From contig CAVRGT010000012.1 of assembly GCA_963720805.1 (NCBI GenBank), positions 186,001 to 250,000 on the forward strand: a stretch of DNA of 64,000 bases, given 5' to 3'. The DNA comes from VRUE01 sp963720805. GTDB taxonomy: Bacteria > Actinomycetota > Thermoleophilia > Solirubrobacterales > 70-9. The translations under genes and the position numbers were made by a program. The notes under the pieces are model-generated. The model did no database searches. It worked only from the letters and a program-made list of their open reading frames with translations, and was not told the DNA's origin. Within the stretch, counting starts at the first letter, position 1. Each line of letters opens with the position of its first letter. This document shows positions 25,263 to 34,741 of this stretch, one piece after another.

Positions 25263-27406
25263 TGTTCGACGCCCTCGCCCGCCTCGCCGACGGCAATGCC
25301 CGCCGCATCGGCGTCTTCGCGCTCGTCTTCTTCGTCCTCGCCATCGCGATCGGCGGCGGCGTCGCCAGCCGCCTCGACCCCTACGGCGCCGACGACCCCT
25401 CGACCGAGGCGGTCGAATCGCGCGAACGGCTGCACGACGCCGGGCTGAAAATCCCGGCGGTCTTGGGGATCGCCACGGACGCACCGATCGCCGCCCCGGC
25501 GACGCGAGCGCGGGTCGAGGCGCTCGAGCGCAGCGTGCGCCGCCGGCCCGACGTCAGCTCGGTCACTGGCTACTACGACACCCACTCCCCCGTCTTCGTC
25601 TCGCGCGACCGCCGCTCGACCTACTTCGCCGTCACGCTGAAGACCTTCGACGACAAGGAGTGGCAGGAAACCGGCGCCAACATCGCCGCCCAGCTGTCGG
25701 CCAAGCCCGGCGTCATCGTCGGCGGCGCCGCGGTCGCCCAGGAGCAGGTCAACACGCAGGTCGAGAAGGACCTGCGGATGGCCGAGATGCTCGCCTTCCC
25801 GCTGCTCTTCCTGCTCTCCTTCGTCTTCTTCCGCAGCCTCGTCGCCTCGGCGCTGCCCTTGATGATCGGCGGCCTGGCGATCGTCGGCACCTTCCTCATC
25901 CTGCGCATCGCCAGCGAGGTCGGCTCGATCTCGATCTTCGCCCTCAACCTGACCACGGCGCTGGGGCTGGGGCTGGCGATCGACTACAGCCTCTTCATCG
26001 TCTCCCGCTACCGCGAGGAGATCGCCAAGGACGGGCCAGGGCTGGCGGCGATGCGGCGGGTGCTGGCGACCGCCGGGCGCACGGTCTTCTTCTCCTCGCT
26101 GACGGTCAGCGCCGCGCTCGCCTCGCTGCTCGTCTTCCCGCAGCGCTTCCTCTACTCGATGGGCCTCGGCGGCGCCTTGGTGGCGCTGTTCGCGGCGCTG
26201 ATCTCGCTGACCGTGCTGCCGGCGGTGCTGACCCTGCTGGGGACGCGGGTCAACTCGCTCTCGCCGAAGTTCCTGCAGCGCCGCGCCGAGGCCGAAACGC
26301 GGCCCGACGAGAGCGGTTTCTGGTACCGGCTCTCGCGCTTCGTGATGCGCCGGCCGCTGCCGGTGGCGACGCTCAGCGCCGCCCTGCTGATCGTCATGGG
26401 CATCCCCTTCTTCAACATCAAGTTCGACACCGTCGACCCGACCGTGCTGCCGACCTCGGCCAGCGCTCGCCAGGCCTATGAGACGGTCAGCAGCGAGTTC
26501 CCGCCCTACCGTGAAACCCCGATCTGGGTCGACGTCGAAGGCGGCGGGCCGGGAGCGGCCGCGCACTTCGCGGCGCGGGTGCGCAAAGTGCCGGGCGTCG
26601 CCGAAGTCAACCCGCCGCTGCGGCTGAAGGGGGACGTGACGGCGCTGCAGGTGGTCTCAAGTCATCCCTTCGTCTCCGAGGGCAGCCAGGAAACCGTGAA
26701 GCGCATTCGCGATTTGCGACCGCCGCCAGGGGCGACCGCGCTGGTCGGCGGCGCCACGGCTGACTTCGTCGACCTGCAATCGAGCCTGGTCCGCCACCTG
26801 CCGATCGTGCTCGCGATCATCATCGTGGCGACGCTGACGATCCTCTTCCTGATGACCGGCTCGGTGATCCTGCCGATCAAGTCGCTGCTGATGAACTTCC
26901 TCAACCTCAGCGCCGTCTTCGGCCTGCTGGTGCTGATCTTCCAGGACGGTCGCTTCGAGGGCTTCCTCAACTACACCAGCCCGGGGGCGATCGAGCAGAC
27001 GATGCCGATCCTGCTCTTCGCCGTCGCCTTCGGCCTCTCCACCGACTACGCCGTCTTCCTGCTCTCGCGGATCAAGGAGGCGCGCGACAACGGCGCCTCG
27101 GACTCCGAGTGCGTGGCGATCGGGCTCGAGCGGACCGGCCGCATCGTCACCGCCGCCGCCCTGCTCTTCGCCGTCGCGATGTTCGCCTTCGCCACCTCGC
27201 AGATCATCTTCATCAAGGAGAACGGCGTCGGCACCGCCCTCGCCGTCCTGATCGACGCCAGCATCGTCCGCGCCCTGCTCGTGCCCTCGCTGATGGAGCT
27301 TCTGGGCAAGTGGAACTGGTGGGCCCCGGCGCCGCTGCGCCGGCTCCACGAACGGTTCGGGATCAGCGAGTCGGGGCTCTCAGAACCAACGCCCGAGAAG
27401 GCGTGA
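25262..27406 (+). CDS. MMPL (RND superfamily) membrane transporter
   Basis: 714 aa, two MMPL repeats. First helix ANARRIGVFALVFFVLAIAIGGG, then an external domain, then helices with the proton-relay motif LTTALGLGLAIDYSLFIVSRYREE. The second repeat has FAVAFGLSTDYAVFLLSRIKEARD. These GxxxDY motifs are the family signature of proton-driven export of lipids or drugs across the membrane. It follows padR directly, so it is a regulator-exporter pair; substrate unknown. Confidence 0.93.
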   Translation: MFDALARLADGNARRIGVFALVFFVLAIAIGGGVASRLDPYGADDPSTEAVESRERLHDAGLKIPAVLGIATDAPIAAPATRARVEALERSVRRRPDVSSVTGYYDTHSPVFVSRDRRSTYFAVTLKTFDDKEWQETGANIAAQLSAKPGVIVGGAAVAQEQVNTQVEKDLRMAEMLAFPLLFLLSFVFFRSLVASALPLMIGGLAIVGTFLILRIASEVGSISIFALNLTTALGLGLAIDYSLFIVSRYREEIAKDGPGLAAMRRVLATAGRTVFFSSLTVSAALASLLVFPQRFLYSMGLGGALVALFAALISLTVLPAVLTLLGTRVNSLSPKFLQRRAEAETRPDESGFWYRLSRFVMRRPLPVATLSAALLIVMGIPFFNIKFDTVDPTVLPTSASARQAYETVSSEFPPYRETPIWVDVEGGGPGAAAHFAARVRKVPGVAEVNPPLRLKGDVTALQVVSSHPFVSEGSQETVKRIRDLRPPPGATALVGGATADFVDLQSSLVRHLPIVLAIIIVATLTILFLMTGSVILPIKSLLMNFLNLSAVFGLLVLIFQDGRFEGFLNYTSPGAIEQTMPILLFAVAFGLSTDYAVFLLSRIKEARDNGASDSECVAIGLERTGRIVTAAALLFAVAMFAFATSQIIFIKENGVGTALAVLIDASIVRALLVPSLMELLGKWNWWAPAPLRRLHERFGISESGLSEPTPEKA

Positions 27407-27556
27407 GAGGAAGCTGCGGCGAGGACCCAGGCGGCTGGCACCAGTCTCCGGAATTCCCAGTCCCGGCGGGAGCGGCGAGGGAGGCGGAATGAGAATCTTC
27501 GCGCCGGAGATATGCGGCAATTTAGGGGAGTGCGTAGGTGGAGATGCCATTGCGTT

Positions 27557-28015
27557 TCAGGATACCGCCAGCCCGACTGCCAACAGGACGATCTCAACCA
27601 GAAGGGCGATTCCGGCGGCCTTGAACGCTCTCGTCAGCCGCACAACGGTTGGATGATTTGCTTCTCGCAGTAGCTGCAGCCAATTTGCCAACTTCTGGTC
27701 AATTGCGTTTTCATCCCCCCGGACCTCATAGAGGGCGGCGTAGGCCCGGCGTGCGTCAATGCCGAAAGTGAGGCCGTCTTTTGGGAGCAAGACATAGATA
27801 CACAGGGCGATGGCAAGCCCGAAAGCCGCAAGGGCCAGGACGATCCACAAAGTCAAGCCGACCCGCTCCAACGCTTGTCCTCCCAGGAACGTGGCAATGA
27901 GAGAGGCAGCCGTCAACAACGTGCCCGTCCGAGCCCGCAGATCACCCAGGTCCTTGTCCTGCTGCCTGAGGGCATCCGCCGCCAAGCGGTGAGTCTCCAT
28001 CTCAAGCTTCGCCAT
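27557..28015 (-). CDS. Three-helix membrane protein of unknown function
   Basis: 152 aa, ATG 28015. Layout: N-terminal coiled coil (LEMETHRLAADALRQQDKDLGDLRARTG), two adjacent membrane helices (LLTAASLIATFLGGQAL; LTLWIVLALAAFGLAIALCIYVLL), a roughly 60-residue cytoplasmic helical stretch, and a final helix (AGIALLVEIVLLAVGLAV). This layout resembles small effector-type membrane proteins such as SLATT, but no motif proves it. No partner gene adjoins. GC is lower than its neighbours. Confidence 0.65.
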   Translation of the reverse strand: MAKLEMETHRLAADALRQQDKDLGDLRARTGTLLTAASLIATFLGGQALERVGLTLWIVLALAAFGLAIALCIYVLLPKDGLTFGIDARRAYAALYEVRGDENAIDQKLANWLQLLREANHPTVVRLTRAFKAAGIALLVEIVLLAVGLAVS

Positions 28016-28180
28016 CACCCGAATCTATCCCCAGATTCGACCTGATTCCTGGCTGCACGCGACTCGTTTCACTCTCAAGCGAGAGTTGTCACTCCTCCGC
28101 TCCGAAGCTGCCCTTTACAGCCAGAGCAAATCGCAGCTCGGCGTCTGCCTGCGCCGCTCCTCGCGCCGGAGTGCCGCCCG

Positions 28181-28972
28181 TCAGTCGCCGAACTTCGTCC
28201 CCTGCGACCCCTTGGCGAAGGCGCACCTGAACCGCTCCGGAGTCCCGACCGAGGCGCCGCCGGCGAAGCCGCCGTGGTTGTAGTTGTCGTAGACGGTGAT
28301 GTAGTCGAGCGTGTCGGGGATCGGGTCGGCGGGTTGGGGGACTGGGTCGGGCTCGCCGAGGTTGCCGTTTCCCTTCGAGCCGACCGAGACGCCCTCCGAG
28401 CCGGCGGCGCGGCCGCCTGCCGTGATCGTGGTCAGGTCGCCACTCATCTCACGCATGTCCTTGATCCCGTTTTTCGGGTCCTTGAATTCTTCCGCGGCCG
28501 AGGTGAGGACCGAGTCGTCGATCTTGCTCGCCAGCTTCAGCTTCGGCGCGGCGCCAATCAGCTGCGCCGCGCTGGGCAGCCAGCCACCTTCCCTGACGCA
28601 CTTTTGCGCCGCGTAGATGTAGTCGTTGCGGCCGGTGTCCTTGGGCGGCACCGGGTAGAAGCCGGCCTGCATGCACCAGGTGCCGAGGTCGACCGCGTCG
28701 GGAATCGGACAGTTGACCGAGAGGTCCTTCTTGGTCGCGTTGCCAAGCCGCTTCGACTTCTTGGCGAACTTGACCGGTGGCAGGAAACGAGCGGGGATCT
28801 TGCCGTGCTTGTCGAGGCGAACCACTCCCCCGGCCCCGCCCTTCTTGGCCGGCGCCAGGCCGCCCATCGAGAAGACCAGGGCGATCAGCGAGACCAGCAG
28901 GGCCGAGGCCGAGAGCAAGCGCGGCAGCGGGTCGGGGCGGCGTCGGGAAGTGAAGATCGGGGCTGAGCTCAT
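28181..28972 (-). CDS. Membrane-anchored exported protein of unknown function
   Basis: 263 aa. A short basic start and one hydrophobic segment (LLSASALLVSLIALVFSMGGLAPA) act as signal or anchor. The outside part has GKIPARFLPPVKFAKKSKRLG, then NCPIPDAVDLGTWCMQAGFYPVPP and KCVREGGWLPSAAQLIGAA, with Cys residues that may pair. No enzyme motif seen. ATG 28972 overlaps the previous stop (ATGA), so this is the last gene of the long operon that starts at pstS. Confidence 0.7.
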   Translation of the reverse strand: MSSAPIFTSRRRPDPLPRLLSASALLVSLIALVFSMGGLAPAKKGGAGGVVRLDKHGKIPARFLPPVKFAKKSKRLGNATKKDLSVNCPIPDAVDLGTWCMQAGFYPVPPKDTGRNDYIYAAQKCVREGGWLPSAAQLIGAAPKLKLASKIDDSVLTSAAEEFKDPKNGIKDMREMSGDLTTITAGGRAAGSEGVSVGSKGNGNLGEPDPVPQPADPIPDTLDYITVYDNYNHGGFAGGASVGTPERFRCAFAKGSQGTKFGD

Positions 28973-30135
28973 TGCTGGCCTTTCGGTTTCTCCGGGACGA
29001 GATCGCCCTGGGTGGCTTTTTCGTCTTCGGCGCCTTTGAGGTGCTCGTCGCTTGCCAGACCGGTCAACGTCAGGGCGCCATCGGCGCCGATGTCGGCGGA
29101 GAGCAGGACCGAGTCGCCGAGCACGAGTGCGGACGTATCGAGGTCGGGGGGCACCGAGAAAGTGAGGTCCGCGGCCGATTCGCCAATGTCATCGGCGGAG
29201 ACCAGGAGGTGAGCGGTTTCTGCTTCGACCGCGCTGAGGGCGCCCTCGAAGTCGGCGTGGGTGAACGGGGCCCCGCCTCCACTCTGCTGCTGCTGCCAGA
29301 GCAGGCCCGCCGGATCGAGGCCGGCGGTGACGTTGAGGTAGGCGCCGAGGGCGGGCAATGCCGGCGCGGCGCCGGAGGGGTCGGGCGCGACGTGGACGAG
29401 CAGCGAGGTGCCGCGATTGGAAACCGTGTAGGCGGGCAACGCCGGGTCGGCACTGACGTAGGTGACGATGCCGGCGAGCGTGGCACGCTTCTTGACTCCC
29501 GTCCGCCGGCGGGTCCCCGCCTCGGCCAGCGTGCCGTTGGCAAGCGAGCGGATCGGCACCTCGATCTCGGTCCCCGGCTGCGGCGGCTTGCCGGCGTGGA
29601 CGGCGCTCATCACGCCGCCCTCTTGGGCGACCGTGTAGCTGCCCGCGGCGGCGTTGACGTGGACGACGGTGCCGCTAAGTTCCTGCGCTTCGGGCTTTGC
29701 TTCCTCTTCTTCTTCCGGCGCGGGGCCCTTGGCGGGCGTTTCTTCGCCGGCGGGTTCGGGCGCTTCCGCGGCCAAAGGCGTTACCGGCACGAAACTCGAT
29801 TCTTCGGCGAACGGTTCAGCAGTTTCGGGAGCGGCGGCGATCGGGGCGGCTTCGCCCGCTTCTCCATCTTCATCTTCTTCGGCTTCGCCACCGCCGGCGG
29901 CGAGGAGCGGCATTTCGATCACCTGCAACGGCGCCGTCGCCAGGGTGCCGGCGGCGCCGGGGCCAATCGCGACCCCGGCGAAGAGCCCGAAGCCGAGCGC
30001 GACCGCGGCCAGCGGCGCGGCCCAGCGGCGGTCGGTGACGGGCAGGGCCGCCCAGCGCAGCAGCCGGCGGTAGCCGACATCGCCGCGGCGCGGTGCCTTG
30101 CGCGGCGCCACCCGGTCGAGCAGCCGCTTGATCAC
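28969..30135 (-). CDS. Membrane-anchored exported protein with acidic linker
   Basis: 388 aa from GTG 30135, which overlaps the upstream TGA. A basic N-terminus is followed by one membrane segment (WAAPLAAVALGFGLFAGVAIGPGAAG), a Glu/Ala/Pro-rich linker of about 90 residues, then repeated small beta-type stretches (LSGTVVHVNAAAGSYTVAQEGG; ATLAGIVTYVSADPALPAYTVSNRG; DSVLLSADIGADGALTLTGLAS). These may be OB-like domains outside the cell. No known family recognised. Confidence 0.7.
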   Translation of the reverse strand: MIKRLLDRVAPRKAPRRGDVGYRRLLRWAALPVTDRRWAAPLAAVALGFGLFAGVAIGPGAAGTLATAPLQVIEMPLLAAGGGEAEEDEDGEAGEAAPIAAAPETAEPFAEESSFVPVTPLAAEAPEPAGEETPAKGPAPEEEEEAKPEAQELSGTVVHVNAAAGSYTVAQEGGVMSAVHAGKPPQPGTEIEVPIRSLANGTLAEAGTRRRTGVKKRATLAGIVTYVSADPALPAYTVSNRGTSLLVHVAPDPSGAAPALPALGAYLNVTAGLDPAGLLWQQQQSGGGAPFTHADFEGALSAVEAETAHLLVSADDIGESAADLTFSVPPDLDTSALVLGDSVLLSADIGADGALTLTGLASDEHLKGAEDEKATQGDLVPEKPKGQQ

Positions 30136-30440
30136 CTTGCCGCCACCGCCTGCGGCATCAGGTCCTTGCCGCACTGCCAGCAGAAGACTGAGCCCTGCGC
30201 GTAGAGGGCGCCGCAGCTGCCGCAGGCCCCGGCGGCGCCCGCCTGGTCGAGCTTCAGCATCCGCTCGACCTCGGCCAGCTCGGCGTCGAGCTGCTGCAAC
30301 TTCGCCGCCTGGCGGGTCAGGGTGTCGAGGCGGAAGTGGTCGCGGCGGGCCATCTCATAGGCGAGACCACCGAGGTCCCACTGGGCGTCGACGAGCTCCT
30401 TGGCGAGGCGGTCGCGCCGCCTTTGCAGGTCGCTGCTCAC
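30132..30440 (-). CDS. Coiled-coil zinc-ribbon protein
   Basis: 102 aa. Helical N-terminus (LQRRRDRLAKELVDAQWDLGGLAYEMARRD...LQQLDAELAEVERML), then a CGSCGALYAQGSVFCWQCG zinc ribbon (CxxC...CxxC). It overlaps both neighbours by 4 nt. Probably a cytoplasmic partner of the membrane proteins in this operon; function unknown. Confidence 0.75.
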   Translation of the reverse strand: MSSDLQRRRDRLAKELVDAQWDLGGLAYEMARRDHFRLDTLTRQAAKLQQLDAELAEVERMLKLDQAGAAGACGSCGALYAQGSVFCWQCGKDLMPQAVAAR

Positions 30441-31066
30441 TTGATCACTTCCGCTCCGCCTTCGCCGCCGCCCGGAGCCTTCGACTTGTCGATCGGCGGC
30501 GGGGCGCCGGGAGTGGCGATTTCATCGGGAAGTTCCTTGCTCTGCTTCTCGTAGTTGGAGCCGCTTTCGGCGCCGAGCGATTCGAGATCGCCCTGGCTTG
30601 CCTTGGTCGCGCTGCCGGTGCCGGTGCCGGACTGCTTGGCCTTCTTCTTCTGGCCACCGCCGCTCGAGCCGGCGCCACTGTTCTGCGAGCTGCCAGAGGC
30701 CGGGGGCGGTTCGGCGGCGGTGCTCGATTCTGCCGCGGGGACGCGGATCACCGAGGGCGGCGTCGAAGCGGTGTCGTTACCGTTGCCCTTGCCGATCAGG
30801 ACACCAACCAAGAGCATCAAGCCGAGCACGGCGATCCCGCCGACCGCCGCCAGCGGGGCGTAGTCGCGCCGGCCGTTCTCTGGCTCCTCGTCCACCGGGG
30901 CTGCTGCGGGGGCCTGGGCAGGCGCTTGCTGGGGCTCGGAGCCCGCCGCCATGTAGTGGCGGTAGTCGACCCGGGCGCCGCCGCGCCGCCGGCCGCACTC
31001 GAGGCAGTAGCGCTGGTCGCCGGCCAGCGGCGCCCCACACTCCTCGCATGTCTCGGCCACGGTCAT
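30437..31066 (-). CDS. Zinc-ribbon membrane protein
   Basis: 209 aa. The N-terminal zinc ribbon CEECGAPLAGDQRYCLECG is followed by a Pro/Ala linker, one membrane helix (YAPLAAVGGIAVLGLMLLVGVLIG), and an outside Ser/Gly/Lys-rich low-complexity tail. It has the same zinc-ribbon theme as the next gene. It begins 4 nt after the lipoprotein stop and overlaps the next gene by 4 nt. Confidence 0.75.
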   Translation of the reverse strand: MTVAETCEECGAPLAGDQRYCLECGRRRGGARVDYRHYMAAGSEPQQAPAQAPAAAPVDEEPENGRRDYAPLAAVGGIAVLGLMLLVGVLIGKGNGNDTASTPPSVIRVPAAESSTAAEPPPASGSSQNSGAGSSGGGQKKKAKQSGTGTGSATKASQGDLESLGAESGSNYEKQSKELPDEIATPGAPPPIDKSKAPGGGEGGAEVIK

Positions 31067-31070
31067 CCTC

Positions 31071-31817
31071 CTATTCGGCCTTGCTGAGGGCGGGGAACTC
31101 GGAAAGGGTCAGCTCGGCGCCGCTCGGGTCGCCGACGAAGAAGACCGTGTAGTCGACCTTCTTGGCCTCCGGCTTGAGGTGGTCGAGCGCGCCGCGGCCG
31201 GCGGCGACGACTTCGCCGCCCTTGCGGGCGACGACGTAGAGCAGCAGGCGGCGCTGGTCGACGCCGGTCTTGTTCACCACTGTGCCGATCGCCGAGAGGC
31301 CGGACACCGGGTCGCCCTCGAGCTTCGGTTGGGAGACCTCGATATCGGGCATCGGGCCGGAGAAGGTCCCGCCGCCGGCACCGACCTTGACCTCGACCGT
31401 CTTCGGCTTACCGGCGCCGAGCACCTGGTCGTTGACCCATTCGGAGTCGCCGTGGGCGGGGATGTAGGGGACGGTGGCGAGGGCCGGCTCGATGCCGGGG
31501 ATGTCGTTGGAGTAGAAGGGCTTGCCCTTCGTGTTCTCGACTTCGATCAGGATCGGAACTTCGGTCAGGTTCTGGTCGGAGTCGTTGTGGAGGCTGACCA
31601 CCACCGCGGAGACCCCTTCGGCGGGCGGCAGCAACGCCGTCGAGGTCACCTTGACGTCGGCGTTGCGGTGCTTGATCTCAAGCCCGTCTTCACTGAGCAG
31701 CTTTGTCCCGCCCTCGGCTTCGAGTTCGGCACTGCGGCTCTGGGTCGACTGGCAGGCGCTGAGGCCCGCCACGGCGAGCAGACCGACAGCCACCGCGAGG
31801 ACCGGGTAGCCGCTCAT
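31071..31817 (-). CDS. Exported lipoprotein following pstB
   Basis: 248 aa from ATG 31817, which overlaps the pstB TGA. Signal peptide with lipobox (AVGLLAVAGLSAC, Cys about residue 22). The mature part is beta-rich: IKHRNADVKVTSTALLPPAEGVSAVVVSLHNDSDQNLTEVPILIEVEN, later VSGLSAIGTVVNKTGVDQRRLLLYVVARKGG. This looks like one or two FxLYD/immunoglobulin-like domains. Position in the pst operon suggests a surface role tied to phosphate uptake (inference). The frame is open upstream through disrupted pstB. Confidence 0.8.
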   Translation of the reverse strand: MSGYPVLAVAVGLLAVAGLSACQSTQSRSAELEAEGGTKLLSEDGLEIKHRNADVKVTSTALLPPAEGVSAVVVSLHNDSDQNLTEVPILIEVENTKGKPFYSNDIPGIEPALATVPYIPAHGDSEWVNDQVLGAGKPKTVEVKVGAGGGTFSGPMPDIEVSQPKLEGDPVSGLSAIGTVVNKTGVDQRRLLLYVVARKGGEVVAAGRGALDHLKPEAKKVDYTVFFVGDPSGAELTLSEFPALSKAE

Positions 31818-32726
31818 CCGAAGCCTCCGCTGACGTACTCGCGGGTGCGCTCGGCGACGGGGGAGCGGAAGACCTGCTCGGCCTCGCCGTACTCGACCAG
31901 GTCGCCGAGGTACATGAAGGCGACGTGGTCGGCGACGCGCTGGGCCTGCTGCAGGTTGTGGGTGACGATCACGATCGCGATCTCCGAGCGCAGGCCGACG
32001 ATCGTCTCCTCGATCATCTGGGTCGAGATCGGGTCGAGCGCCGAGCAGGGCTCGTCGAGCAGCAGCACCTCGGGGCGGACCGCCAGCGAGCGGGCGATGC
32101 AGAGGCGCTGCTGCTGGCCGCCGGAGAGGCGCCAGCGCCGGGTGGTCGAGGTTGTCCTTGACCTCCTCGAAGAGGCCGGCGCGGTGCAGGGCTTCGATCA
32201 CCGCCGGCTCCAGCTCCTTCTTCGACGGCTTCTTCGAGCCGCGCTCGCGCAGGCCGTAGGCGACGTTGTCGAAGATGCTCATCGGGAACGGGTTGGGCTG
32301 CTGGAAGAGCATGCCGACGCGGCGGCGCAGCTAGGTGACGTCGAAGCCGTCGACGTCTTCGCCGTCGAGCAGGATGCGACCGCCGCGCACGGCCGCCGGG
32401 GTCAGCTCGACCAGGCGGTTGAGCGAGCGCAGCAGGGTCGTCTTGCCGCAGCCCGAGGGGCCGATCAGCGCCAGGACCTCGCCCTGGCGAACGCTCAGCG
32501 AGACGCCGTTGACCGCGAGCTTCGAACCGTAGGCGACGCTGAGCTCCTCGCTCCGCATCCGCTCCAGCGGCATCGTCGCCGCGCGCGGCATCCGCTTCAG
32601 GCGCGGCGCGGCGCTCGTCGGCGGGCCGTGGCCGTTGCTGCTCGGCGGCGCTTGGACAACGGTCGCCGGCCCGTCGACCTTGATCCTTCGCACCGGCGGC
32701 GGCAGCTGCGGCGTCAGCGGGTCCAC
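31814..32726 (-). pseudogene. pstB: Phosphate ABC transporter ATPase PstB, disrupted
   Basis: From GTG 32726: Walker A GPSGCGKTTLLRSLNRLVELTP and VGMLFQQPNPFPMSIFDNVAYGLRE are clear PstB sequence. An in-frame TAG (32331-32333) interrupts GFDVT-stop-LRRRVGML, where Glu or another residue is normal. A one-base shift near 32135 moves the signature LSGGQQQRLCIARSLAVRPE out of frame. The Walker B part resumes in another frame as LLLDEPCSALDPIS to the end at 31814. Two separate lesions mean it is non-functional as given, or the assembly has errors. Confidence 0.85.
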
Positions 32727-33674
32727 GACTTACCCCTCCCGCGGGTGATCAGGTCGACGGCGAAGTTGAGCGCCAAGACGATCGCCAGCAGCACGAAGGC
32801 GGCCGCGTAGGCCTTGCCGGGCGCGCCGCCTTCGCCCGCCGGCGAGTTGTTGTAGACGTAGGTGGTCAGGGTGCTGCCGTTGCCGCTCAGCAGATCCCAG
32901 CCGGGCAGAGCGCCGTTGGGTTCAAAGCGCAGGGTGGCGCCGAGCAGGATGAAGACGATCGCCGTGTCGCCGATGATCCGCCCCATGCCGAGCGTGATCC
33001 CGGTGCCGATGCCGCGCCGCGAGGCCGGCAGCAGGACGCGGCGGATCGTCGAGGCGCGGTCCTTGCCGAGCGCGTAGGAAGCCTCGCGCAGGTGGCGGGG
33101 AATCGAGTGCAGCGCCTCCCGCGTGGCGCCGACGACGAGCGGCAGGGCGATCAGCGACATCATCGCCCCGGCGATCGACGAAGGAGCGGCCGAGCGGCGT
33201 CGCCCCCTCGCCGGTCGGGGAGAGGAAGCCGAAGAAGCCCTGCTGGAAGACGAGCAGGCCGAAGATCGCCAGCACGATGCTGGGCGTGCCGGCGACGATC
33301 TCGACCCCGGACTCGACCGCCCGCGCCAGGCCCGCCGGCCGGCCGTACTCGGTCAGCCAGACCGCGATCGCGACTCCGAGCGGCGCGGCGATCGACGGTG
33401 CCGATCACGGCAACGATCACGGTGCCGAGGATCGGGTCGAGGAAGCCGCCGCCTGCTCTGGTCCAGGCCCGGCAGCGGGTGGCTGAAGATGTCGGAGACG
33501 CTCAGGTACTGCAGGCCGCGGACCAGCATGTAGAGGACGATCGAGGCGGCGATCAGGCAGAGCAGCAGGCCGGCGCGCCCAGGCCAGGCCGAGCGCCGAT
33601 GCGATCGCCGACGCTCCACGACTCGTTGCCCCGGAGCGGCCGCGAAGACCCGGCGCCTGTGCGTGCGCGCTCAC
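32714..33674 (-). pseudogene. pstA: Phosphate ABC transporter permease PstA, disrupted
   Basis: Pieces in different frames rebuild PstA: GTG 33674 with MSAHAQAPGL; membrane part LLLCLIAASIVLYMLVRGLQYL; FLDPILGTVIVAVIGT; IVLAIFGLLVFQQGFFGFL; MMSLIALPLVVGATREALHSIPRHLREASYALG; and the terminal helix FVLLAIVLALNFAVDL. Shifts fall near 33578, 33462, 33397 and 33180. The permease EAA-like loop is intact in the last piece. The 3' end overlaps the pstB start by 13 nt. Confidence 0.85.
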
Positions 33675-33685
33675 CGACCGCGCCC

Positions 33686-33731
33686 TTCCGGTGCGCTTTA
33701 TGCACGCGTGGGGTCCAAAAGGCGCACCGGA
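33686..33731. repeat. 46-bp hairpin repeat, copy between pstC and pstA
   Basis: Arms CCGGTGCGC and GCGCACCGG flank a loop with TTTATGCACG and GGGGTCCAAAA. It is nearly identical to the copy at 56693-56739, with differences mainly in the loop. It occupies the gap between the pstC stop and the pstA start in an otherwise overlapping operon, so it may tune expression or RNA stability. Confidence 0.85.
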
Positions 33732-33734
33732 CGG

Positions 33735-34741
33735 TCATCGGGCCGCCAGGGTGTATTTGCGCATCGAGCGCCGCGCCGCCCAGCCGGCGAAGGAGAGGAA
33801 GGCGCTGGAGATCAGCAGGATCGCGGCGAAGGCGTAGATCGTCTGCCCGGAGGGCTTGACCGAGAGCCCGTCGGCGTTGTCGACGATCGCCGCGGCGAAG
33901 GTCAGCGACGGGCTCGAAGAGGAAGGTGACGCCGTCGAGCGGGTTGGGGGCGAAGGCATGCGACCCCGAGACCATCGAGAGCATGATCGCCTCGCCCAGC
34001 GCCCGCGCCGTCGCCAGCACCGCGGCGGCGACGATCGCCGGGCGGGCGGCCCGCAGGCCGACCGTGCGCAGGGCGCGCCAGCGGTTGACCCCGAGCGCCG
34101 CCGCCCCCTCGGTCCAGTTGCGCGGCACCGAGCGCAGCGCGTCGGTGACGATCGCGACCATGATCGGCGAGATCATCACCGTCAGGACCAAGACGCCGAC
34201 GATCAGGCCGGTGCCGTCGAGCTGGATCACGTACTGGACCGATTCCTTTTCGGCGCCCGGAGATCAGGTCGTTGCCGACGAAGGGGACGATCACGAGCAG
34301 CGCGATCAGGCCGTAGATCACCGAGGGGACCGCGGCGAGCAGGCGGATCACCGGCTCCAGCAGGGCGGCCAGCCAAGCCGGGGCGAATTCGACGATGAAC
34401 ATCGCCGAGAGCAGCGAGAGCGCGGTCGCCAGCAACACCGCCCCGCCGGTGATCAGGGCGGTGGAGTAGAGCAGCGGCCAGGCGTGCAGGGTGTAGACGT
34501 AATCGTTCGGGTTGGCCGGCGAGTTGAAGATGTCGGTCAGCTGCTGGTCGACGCTGCCGCCGCCGCCGAACCAGGCCAGCCCGTTGTGGGAGAAGGACGG
34601 CCACGCCTTGGCGAAGACGAAGACGATCATGAAGGCGATCAGCAGCAGCACCGTTGCCGAGAGCGCGCCGAGCAGAAGCTCGGCGCGCTCGTCGGTGCGG
34701 TCCGGGGTTTGCCCGCCGGCGGCCGGGCGGCGCAATCTCAC
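33735..34741 (-). pseudogene. pstC: Phosphate ABC transporter permease PstC, disrupted
   Basis: GTG 34741 overlaps the pstS TAG by one base. First helix LLLGALSATVLLLIAFMIVFVFAKAWPSF, then LYSTALITGGAVLLATALSLLSAMFIVEFAP and VIYGLIALLVIVPFVGNDLIS. A shift near 34258 moves the frame to IVGVLVLTVMISPIMVAIVTDALRSVPRNWTEGAAALG, LGEAIMLSMVSGSHAFAPNPLDGVTFLFEP. A second near 33908 moves it to LTFAAAIVDNAD to the stop. All PstC parts are present but in three frames. Confidence 0.87.
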
